Part shown: one piece after another, positions 9,801 to 15,862 of the stretch
Position numbering within the stretch: the first letter of the stretch is position 1
Layout of the letters: each line of letters starts with the position of its first letter
Origin: Haplosporangium gracile
Lineage: Eukaryota; Mortierellomycota; Mortierellomycetes; Mortierellales; Mortierellaceae
Assembly: GCA_015499985.1 (NCBI GenBank)
Contig: JAAAUF010000931.1
Span: forward strand, 1 to 15,862
Direction: 5' to 3'
Length of the DNA: 15,862 nt
Program-made: the position numbers and the translations under genes
The notes under the pieces: generated by a model
Database searches by the model: none
What the model saw: the letters and a program-made list of their open reading frames with translations, nothing else
What the model was told of the DNA's origin: nothing

Positions 9801-12800
9801 CGGTGTTTCCTATGCAGCTTGCAGCAGGGCGCGACGCGATCCTCCCTGGGCCAGTCACTATCCCCCTTGAGCTGGAGGCGAAGATTGTTCCATGGCTGTC
9901 CGAACGAAACCGAGCCGTCTGCATTGTTCCAGATCCAGTCATCTCGGCCATCAAGGCTAGATGGAGCAGGAGCAAGAAGCCGAAGCTGCTATCTAAAGAG
10001 GTCGATGGAGATTGTATTCGGGGACGACTTTCGGAAACTGTCGACTACATCAAGAACAACATGACGACCCGTGCGGAGAGAGAGTGGATTTTGGGATGGG
10101 CGTTCCAGCCAGTTTTGTATCCAACAGTGCGAGCGTCCGTGTCGACGGATCGTCTTCAAATCGTACCGCTGCTCAATGGGGAGTGGAAGCAACTCGTGAT
10201 AGGAAAGGCGATATACTACGTTGCAACAGAGCAGGAACGCAATCTTCTTAGTGCCGAGGACATTCTGGTTGACGAGGATGTCTTCAGCAACGAGGAACTC
10301 AAAAAAGCCTTGGACGTTTTGGTCAAAGGAGAGAAGCACAACGTTAGAAGGCTCCCCGTGGAAGTCTTTGCATCAACATTCCTCAAGGAGCACCCCGATG
10401 AAGTGACGGATAAACAACTGAGGCTGCTCTGGGACTACATCGAGGAGAAGTGCACTGAACTCGACCCATTCTACGAATTTCCGATCCTCAAGACCTCATA
10501 CGGCACCATGACGACACTCGGCGAGGCGAGGACGGGCTTTCAGATATCAGGACTCCCTCATCAGATGGCACAGAGGATTATTGTCTTCACGGAGCTGCTT
10601 CGCGACCTTGACATTGTGGTCTATGAGCGGAAGGCTCACAGGAACCATCAATTCTTCAAGGACAAATGTTTAGCATACTCCGACCTACGACTTCTTAAGG
10701 TCATCACCACTCACTGGAATGATTTGCGAACATATCGATCGTTCAGCAGCATGGAGGCCAAGGGAATGCGAGAACTCATACTCGCCTGCAGCGGAACGAT
10801 CAGCCACAGCTTGTGGCTCAGTGTTGGTCAACTCCCAGTCTGGACCGCTCAAGGATCAACAGATGTCTCTCCATTGATTGCAGCCAATGAAGCCTACTAC
10901 CTGGAGGGCCACTTTGGCCTGGAAAAACTCGGAGAGTTCCCGAATGTCCTCCACTCGGTCGACGCTCGGATCTTCAAGCCAATGGGTGCCACTCCACTCA
11001 AGGTCACTGTTGCTTTGACGAATTTCCTCCTCCCCAAGTTCCACAATGGTCTGCTCAAGTGTGATGGAGAAGTCAGAACTGCCTACCTTGCTTTGCTGTC
11101 GAACCTATTTATTGTCAGCAGACTCCAAGGGGAGTTCGCAGATGTAGCAAGGGTCGTTGTGAGAACTGCGCGATGCTACGTGGCTCGGGACGGATCATTT
11201 CACACTCTCAAGGAACTGTTCGTTCCAAGCGAAGCGTTGACGGAGATGATGTTTGCAGATCGACCGGACGTTTTCGCGGACAAAGAGATGGCCCTGTTGA
11301 TGACGCGATTTTCCATGCAATCAAATCTTCGTTCGTTGAACAGCAACCCCAAGTTGGTTGTAGAGTGCGCGGAGAAGGTCTTGGCAGAGACGGTAGATAC
11401 AACAGCCGATTGGACAACAACACGGATGCGAGCGGTGCAGCTGATCAAGTACATCTACAAGAACCCTGAGGCCGGTGGAGTTGACTGGATGGATGCCAAG
11501 TGGAAATTCGTGCCGCGTGAAACCAACCTCGAGTTCCCGTACGACTTGATGGCACCAAAGTTACCTCTCTATATGGCCTTTTCAGAACTGGTCGGCTTTT
11601 CAAACCGGGAGGCTACCTGGACACAATGCGGCTTCTTCCCTGTCGAGCTACAGCCATCCGATGTCTTCAAAGTACAATTCCCCAAAGTCTGCGCAGCAAA
11701 CGTAACCCTACCGGTCGTCTTCAAGCACCTGAATGTTTTGGTCAAGGACATCGCTCCAAAGTCGAAGTCAACGCCAGAACAGCTTAGGTTGAAAGCGACA
11801 GTGTTCAAGATCTATGGCATCATCGAACAATATGTCGGCCATTCCGATGTGTACAGAGAATTTGCAGTGGAGCAGGCGAGAGCATTCCTCAAGATCCCCT
11901 ATATTCTGAATGGACACCACAAGGACTCCAGCAAGAAGAGTTCTTGGTTCAGGCCTGAGCGGCTCATGTTCGGAATCGTCAACAACGTCCCGCCTCATTT
12001 TGCCGTTGATCCAGTTTTGCACCAGTATCGGAACTTCTTGCTTGCCGCCGGCGCCGCGGAGATTGAGACTCCCGAGTGCGTTATTGAGGTAGAGGATGGC
12101 CGGACACGTGGAGACATGGAGGACCGAATGATGAACTGTTTCGAGACGCAGGATCAAGAAATCAGTTTCATGGATGTTCGGTTCAAGTTCCAGAAGGGGT
12201 CGGATATCCTGGCCCACAAGTTTGTGCTGGCGACAGCGAGCGAGTATTTCTTGTGGATGTTCAAGTGTACTTGGGCTTCCAACTCGACATGGGACCACAG
12301 GTCGGGAGTGCAGGTAGTTGACCTTTCGACATATGGCGATATCAGGACTGGATTCTGGGGGTTATTGTATTACTTTTATTCCGATAGCTTGATCCAGTCC
12401 AATGGACCTCCACGTTCTGACGAGGATAACCCAGAATTGGTGAACGATGGAGAAGGTAGCGACGGCACATTCAGTCAAGGCGAGGACGACAGTTCGGCAA
12501 CTGACGATGATGATATTGAGGTCCACGCGCTCGAGTACAAGCTGTCAGAGCGATTACAGTACCTGATGGAGCTCCAGGACGTCGCCAACCGGTTTAAAGC
12601 CACCCGGCTCAAGGACCTGATTGCACAGGAACTCGTCATGGGACAGAAGGTGGTCCACAGCAACGTCTTCATGATCCGAGATCATGCGGAGCGCAACGAG
12701 GCAGAGAACGTCCGGAAGCATTGCAATGAGTTCATCGAGAAGAACAAGGCGAGTGTGATGAGACATATCGAGCGCGAGACGGGCCTCTTGCGGACATCGC

Positions 12801-12859
12801 TCAAGGAGAGGCTTCAAGAGCTAGAGAGCAACTGGAGGGAGTTGGTTATGGAGCCTTAG
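3846..12859 (+). CDS. Sacsin-like protein, two Hsp90-type ATPase repeat units and C-terminal BTB domain (5 exons)
   Basis: Exons are 3846-4234, 4342-4609, 4709-5892, 5994-8542 and 8643-12859, 8,607 nt joined in frame to the TAG, giving 2,868 residues. The ATG has A at -3 and G at +4. Repeat unit 1 (residues 1 to about 1376) opens with a GHKL/Bergerat ATPase: N-box Glu37, Asn41 and DDAG at 43-46, then GIGFN at 125-129. The sacsin-type middle segment follows near 368-400 (RLFCFLP, then HINGHFAV). Repeat unit 2 starts near 1377: Glu1399, Asn1403, SDAG at 1405-1408, GLGFN at 1474-1478, middle segment from about 1726. Both units carry a KPWI/IPYI-like motif towards their ends (about 1206 and 2545). 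A BTB/POZ domain runs from about 2635 to 2785, with D-V-R-F at 2641-2644, an L-A-H-K-F-V-L helix and an acidic insert at about 2722-2758; a BACK-like helical, possibly coiled-coil tail follows. Human sacsin has three repeats plus UBL, DnaJ and HEPN domains; none of those extra domains is seen here. Inferred role: large ATP-dependent chaperone-like factor, possibly a CUL3 adaptor. Family assignment is firm; function is inferred. Confidence 0.9.
4235..4341 (+). other. Intron 1 of the sacsin-like gene
   Basis: 107 nt, GTAAAT donor, AACAG acceptor, CTAAC branch-site match at 4304-4308. It splits Ser130, the residue that follows the GIGFN motif. Removing it restores the family-typical order GIGFN-S-I-Y-H. 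Retention would hit a stop at once. Confidence 0.93.
4610..4708 (+). other. Intron 2 of the sacsin-like gene
   Basis: 99 nt, GTAACA donor, ATTAG acceptor, CTAAC branch-site match at 4668-4672. It lies between codons. The ATG at 4709 that opens exon 3 is an internal Met, not a start: the upstream sequence in exon 2 continues the sacsin pattern into it. The intron length is a multiple of three, but an in-frame TAA soon after the donor blocks read-through. Confidence 0.9.
5893..5993 (+). other. Intron 3 of the sacsin-like gene
   Basis: 101 nt, GTAGGC donor, GATTAG acceptor, branch candidates CTTAAC (5940-5945) and CTAAT (5953-5957). It splits an Arg codon and joins EAQE-R to FFVPRS. An upstream AG at 5965 looks like a stronger acceptor (CTTTCTAG), but using it brings in a stop within ten codons, so the 5993 acceptor is chosen on frame grounds. 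Confidence 0.82.
8543..8642 (+). other. Intron 4 of the sacsin-like gene
   Basis: 100 nt, strong GTAAGT donor, TATTAG acceptor, TAATAAC branch-like site near 8609-8615. It splits the codon of Lys1464, inside the second ATPase unit, 15 residues before the position matching intron 1 in the first unit. An alternative acceptor two bases downstream would give a stop. Confidence 0.9.
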
Positions 12860-13891
12860 GTCTCTTTTATTTATTTATTTTTGCTTTCCTTGAATAGACA
12901 TTTTTTTTTCCGCAATGATCAAGTCCAACTGAATGTTGAATTCTTTTTTTGTAGACGAGTCTGCAGGGTTGTTACATTTTAAGACGTGCTTATTGTCTCA
13001 CTGCAAGGAATCTGGTCAATGACTAACGATCAAACTTCAGGTCCTCTAGCAAGCCGCATCGATGACCCTGAAAACTACGTTGGGAAGCGGATGAGAAAAC
13101 AAACGAAGAGGAGAGAACGCATTGGTTGCATGGTGAAGAGACCCTTTCTTTCGCTGTCTGTAAAGAAAATGCGCGTGACCTACGGCTTATTTTAGAGTTT
13201 CGCGGCCATGTTGAGTTCGTGCACTTTACTTGTCTCTGCAAACATCTTTAGCATCTCAGTTCCGCCGAATTCAAACCGTAAGCAAGCTTATAACTAGACT
13301 ACAGCATGACTTTAAAATTTTTCTTGGACAGAAAGTAAAAGCATGTCATGGAGACATCAAAAAGGACCCTCATTTCTTTTTTATTTTATGAATAGACATC
13401 GAAAGCCGGAGCAGCAAAGTTGCAGCGAGTAAGGAAGAGTATGATGTGCAGCTCAAATAAAAATTAAAATTTGGGCCGTTGGAGTCTGTGACATATCAAG
13501 GTACTGTTGTTCAAAATGCTGGAAACACTGTATTTGGAATTAGACCTCGAGAAATGCAAAGTAGACATTATTGCAGGCGGAGAAAATGTGGGAGGTATTT
13601 TTTCTATTGGTGACGAAGAAAGGCAATTGGCCAAAGTGAGAGGAAGATGAGAGGCGTTAAAAGAATTCCACCAGCAGGAGTCAATATGATCAAGGAGATA
13701 GGTTGAGACCAATCGGCAAGCATGTGCAGATCACCACTGCTGCAGCAGATAAGGACGTTTATACACTCATGTTGTTTGCGTCGTCTCGAACGAAATAAAC
13801 GGAATATTAACTAGTACTTGTCGGTTTCTTTTACGTTGATAGAACCTGTTCAAGTACGATTTGTCGCTGTTTTTTGGGCTTTTTCATTGAT
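12860..13891. other. Space between convergent genes, including the sacsin-like 3' UTR
   Basis: No gene is supported. Just after the stop codon lies a U-rich run (12865-12883) with two overlapping ATTTA pentamers, followed by a T9 run from 12901, a plausible 3'-end region. No AATAAA sits close to the stop. The first on the + strand are at 13456-13461 and 13794-13799, so the gene either uses a non-canonical signal or has a 3' UTR of 600 nt or more. Short open frames on both strands (for example 12986-13195) show no domain. Confidence 0.5.
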
Positions 13892-13897
13892 TTTATT
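13892..13897 (-). terminator. AATAAA poly(A) signal of the His/Gln-rich gene
   Basis: TTTATT on the + strand reads AATAAA on the - strand, about 140 nt downstream of the stop codon at 14035-14037. Position and orientation fit the end of the - strand gene. Confidence 0.6.
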
Positions 13898-14034
13898 GAG
13901 AGGGATACGAATACAAAAAGAGTAGCATGCAAGTAAAGATGAAAAGGAGATGTAAGGAATGAACTGGATGAAATATTAAAAATTTGATGATAAAAAAAGG
14001 AAGAAAGGGAGGCGAACATGGAAATGAATCCTGT

Positions 14035-15862
14035 TCACTCATGATGGTTGCGCTTGTTGGCTCTGTCCGAGTCATCACCATTGTCCAAACGTCTTTCCTG
14101 CTGGCGTCGTTGAGTGTCCTTCTGATCAGAATTGTGGATTAGTTGGCCAATGATGGCGGAATATTGGGCGTTGGTGTGTTTTTCCATCAGTTGTTGGGTA
14201 GAAAGGGGCTGATATTGTTGCTGATGCTGTTGCTGGGCGTCGCGAACAAGTTGCAACTGACGAACGAGATGGTTATATGTCTTCTGGTTGCGTAAAAAAT
14301 GAAAATGATACTTGTCGTTGTTGAGAGGGTTGTCGTTGTGACGCTGGTAGACCTGGTGGTAATGCTTGGGGCCTGGGGTTCTAATTGGCGAACCTCCCAA
14401 AGGTCCACATTCGTCTGTGTGGCGATATTCATGTACATGATGTTGTTGACTGTGGTTGTGGTGGATGGGCTGCTGATGTTGGTGGTAATGGGTAGAATGA
14501 TGGTGGAGTTGCTGGCTGCGGCCATGTGTAGAGTTGCAGGGTATGTCGTGCGGTTGGTTATGGTAGTGTTGGATCGTCTGATGGTGCTGATAATGACTGT
14601 GGCGGATGGCCTGCTGTTGATGTTGACTGTGGTTGGGGTGCAAATTATGCTGTTGCTGCCGCATGTAACTGTTATGATGAAGCTGGATGTACGGCTGATA
14701 GCGTTTGTTGGCGGAGTTGAACGGAACGTCTTGCTGATGATGCGTTGCATGGGGCCTATGAGGCTGCTGTTGATGACTTTGGTGAGTCTGCTGTTGAGAA
14801 GAATGGTGCTGTTCTCGGCGGTCATGTTGCTGGTCATGTTGTTCAGGGTACTGTTGATAAACAGAGAGTGGTTGGTGCTGGTGGCTTTTAGGCTGTTGAG
14901 GATGCCGGCTGTAGTATTGGTGGTGCTGACTGTGAAGGTGATTGTGCAACTGACTGTGTTGAGGTTGGTTGTGATTGACGGGCTGATAGAGTCGGTGTTG
15001 GGTTTGAGATTGATGGCCGTGGTTGAAGTATTGAGGATTGCCCGTTGTTGCGGATGTTCCGGAGCTGGTCGTTGTTTTGGATGTTGAAAGAGTGCCCGTT
15101 GCACCCGGAAGTGCCAGTCTTCCACTTCGACTGTTGATTCCGTCGCCTGCATAGGCCTTACCGTTGTTGCTTTTGCAAGATCTGCCTTGAAACTGGTTGT
15201 CACTGCCATCCAACCCAACTCTGTATCCGTGACCGAAGGAGTTCTTGCCGGTACCATACGAGCCGCCTCCCCAGGAGACGGTGCTTGCCTCCTTCTCATC
15301 ACTCTTGTACTTGCCCCCGTAAGCCTCTTTTCTCGTAGGCTTAGTTGACGCCATGGATTCTGTAGAGCATGCTCTAGAGCCCATGGATGAAGACATCTCG
15401 GAGCTTGCCTCAGGGTTCACTGCGAGCTGGGGTGCGAGCTTTTGAGGCGCTGTAGGTGTCGGGGGCTCCGTACACTGTGTGGGCTCTGGAGAGTAGACCG
15501 AGAAATTGGTGAGAGGGGAGGAGCCGGATGTTGCTGTGGAATGTGAAGGGCTGCATGTAACCGTGGTTTGGGGTGAGCTGAATCTGGATTTTGGCGTAGA
15601 CTGGAGAGAGGGTAATTTTGTCGTGGGCTGCGACGGCCTGGAGTCTGCCGCAGAGCTTGATGTAAGCTTAGGTTTAGGCAGAGCAGACTCGGTAGGGTTC
15701 CGTAGCTCGACGGGATTTGTGCACACTGGAGAAGAGGGTCTGAGGTCAGTAAATGGAGAGGGGCCGGAGCTCGCTATAAGCTGCAAAGAGTTGAGAGTCG
15801 ATGTAGACTGGAAAGAGCTGAGGGTCACCGCGGATTGTGAACAGTCAAACCCTGTCGTGGTG
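14035..15862 (-). CDS. Ser/Thr/Pro-rich and His/Gln-rich low-complexity protein (partial, 5' end missing)
   Basis: The frame is open from the right edge (first full codon at 15861) to the TGA at 14035-14037, giving 608 visible residues. No ATG that could serve as the N-terminal start is seen near the edge, so the true start or an upstream exon lies outside. The order is: a Ser/Thr/Pro-rich segment (about residues 1-155), a Gly/Ser/Lys-rich segment (about 155-275), a dense His/Gln tract (about 277-480), then a less biased C-terminus with a possible Gln-rich helix and a charged, Arg/Asp-rich end. No catalytic domain, signal peptide or membrane segment is seen. Such composition is common in fungal transcription and RNA-associated proteins, but that is only an analogy. 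This frame is preferred over a 371-codon overlapping - strand frame because it runs from the edge through both low-complexity and ordinary sequence. A poly(A) signal follows at 13897-13892. Confidence 0.65.
   Translation of the reverse strand, partial: TTTGFDCSQSAVTLSSFQSTSTLNSLQLIASSGPSPFTDLRPSSPVCTNPVELRNPTESALPKPKLTSSSAADSRPSQPTTKLPSLQSTPKSRFSSPQTTVTCSPSHSTATSGSSPLTNFSVYSPEPTQCTEPPTPTAPQKLAPQLAVNPEASSEMSSSMGSRACSTESMASTKPTRKEAYGGKYKSDEKEASTVSWGGGSYGTGKNSFGHGYRVGLDGSDNQFQGRSCKSNNGKAYAGDGINSRSGRLALPGATGTLSTSKTTTSSGTSATTGNPQYFNHGHQSQTQHRLYQPVNHNQPQHSQLHNHLHSQHHQYYSRHPQQPKSHQHQPLSVYQQYPEQHDQQHDRREQHHSSQQQTHQSHQQQPHRPHATHHQQDVPFNSANKRYQPYIQLHHNSYMRQQQHNLHPNHSQHQQQAIRHSHYQHHQTIQHYHNQPHDIPCNSTHGRSQQLHHHSTHYHQHQQPIHHNHSQQHHVHEYRHTDECGPLGGSPIRTPGPKHYHQVYQRHNDNPLNNDKYHFHFLRNQKTYNHLVRQLQLVRDAQQQHQQQYQPLSTQQLMEKHTNAQYSAIIGQLIHNSDQKDTQRRQQERRLDNGDDSDRANKRNHHE
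14425..15033 (-). repeat. CAN-type triplet-biased tract encoding His/Gln
   Basis: About 600 bp in which CAA, CAG, CAC and CAT codons predominate on the - strand, without a single perfect repeat unit. The bias keeps other frames open too: a Thr/Ser/Asn/Ile-rich frame on the - strand and a Val/Leu/Met-rich frame on the + strand. Both are treated as shadows. The tract probably expanded by slippage and point change of Gln/His codons. Confidence 0.75.

Noticed and set aside
8690..12859. Separate gene for the second sacsin unit and BTB
   Set aside because: The ATPase fold of unit 2 begins in exon 4 (N-box near 8344-8380) and is completed in exon 5 across a good intron, so splitting it would cut the domain in two.
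12891..13399. Eleven-base repeat TGAATAGACAT at 12891 and 13389, and ATGCATGCAAG at 61 and 3401
   Set aside because: Matches of this length occur many times by chance in 16 kb, and the flanks do not extend the similarity.
14299..15087. 262-codon + strand frame, very hydrophobic
   Set aside because: Its Val/Leu/Met richness is the antisense reading of CAN codons, so the apparent membrane protein is a composition artefact.
14187..15302. 371-codon - strand frame overlapping the His/Gln-rich gene
   Set aside because: It is rich in Thr/Ser/Asn/Ile, as expected for a shifted reading of CAN triplets. It is shorter than, and largely nested within, the frame that runs to the window edge.

Overview
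The window looks like a nuclear fragment of an early-diverging fungus. The best match is Mortierellomycota (Mortierella/Linnemannia type), but this is inferred from gene style and not from any search. The evidence is spliced genes with compact introns of about 100 nt and CTAAC-like branch sites, pyrimidine-rich promoters, AATAAA poly(A) signals, an F-box/leucine-rich protein of the type abundant in that group, and a long His/Gln-rich protein. Nothing bacterial, phage-like or CRISPR-like was seen.

Layout. (1) 1-731 is non-coding; its right half is strongly CT-rich and serves as the leader of the next gene. (2) 732-2097 (+) is an F-box/LRR-like coding region that changes frame three times. It is read here as a pseudogene, or a gene broken by sequence errors. 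(3) 2098-3845 is a gene-poor interval of about 1.7 kb holding an AATAAA signal, a 25-A tract, two A-runs followed by GACGGA, one A-run followed by GACACC, a CT-rich promoter and a TATA box. (4) 3846-12859 (+) is the main gene: five exons join in frame into a 2,868-residue sacsin-like protein with two Hsp90-type (GHKL) ATPase repeat units and a C-terminal BTB/POZ domain. (5) 12860-14034 is the space between convergent genes. (6) 14035-15862 (-) is the 3' part of a gene for a Ser/Thr/Pro-rich then His/Gln-rich protein, open at the right edge.

The item of most interest is the sacsin-BTB fusion. Human sacsin joins Hsp90-like repeats to ubiquitin-like, DnaJ and HEPN modules. None of those is visible here, and a BTB domain, the usual CUL3 ubiquitin-ligase adaptor module, sits at the C-terminus. 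The inferred role is a very large ATP-dependent chaperone-like protein coupled to ubiquitination. The neighbouring F-box relic also belongs to a ubiquitin-adaptor class (SCF/CUL1), but nothing in the sequence shows that the two genes work together.
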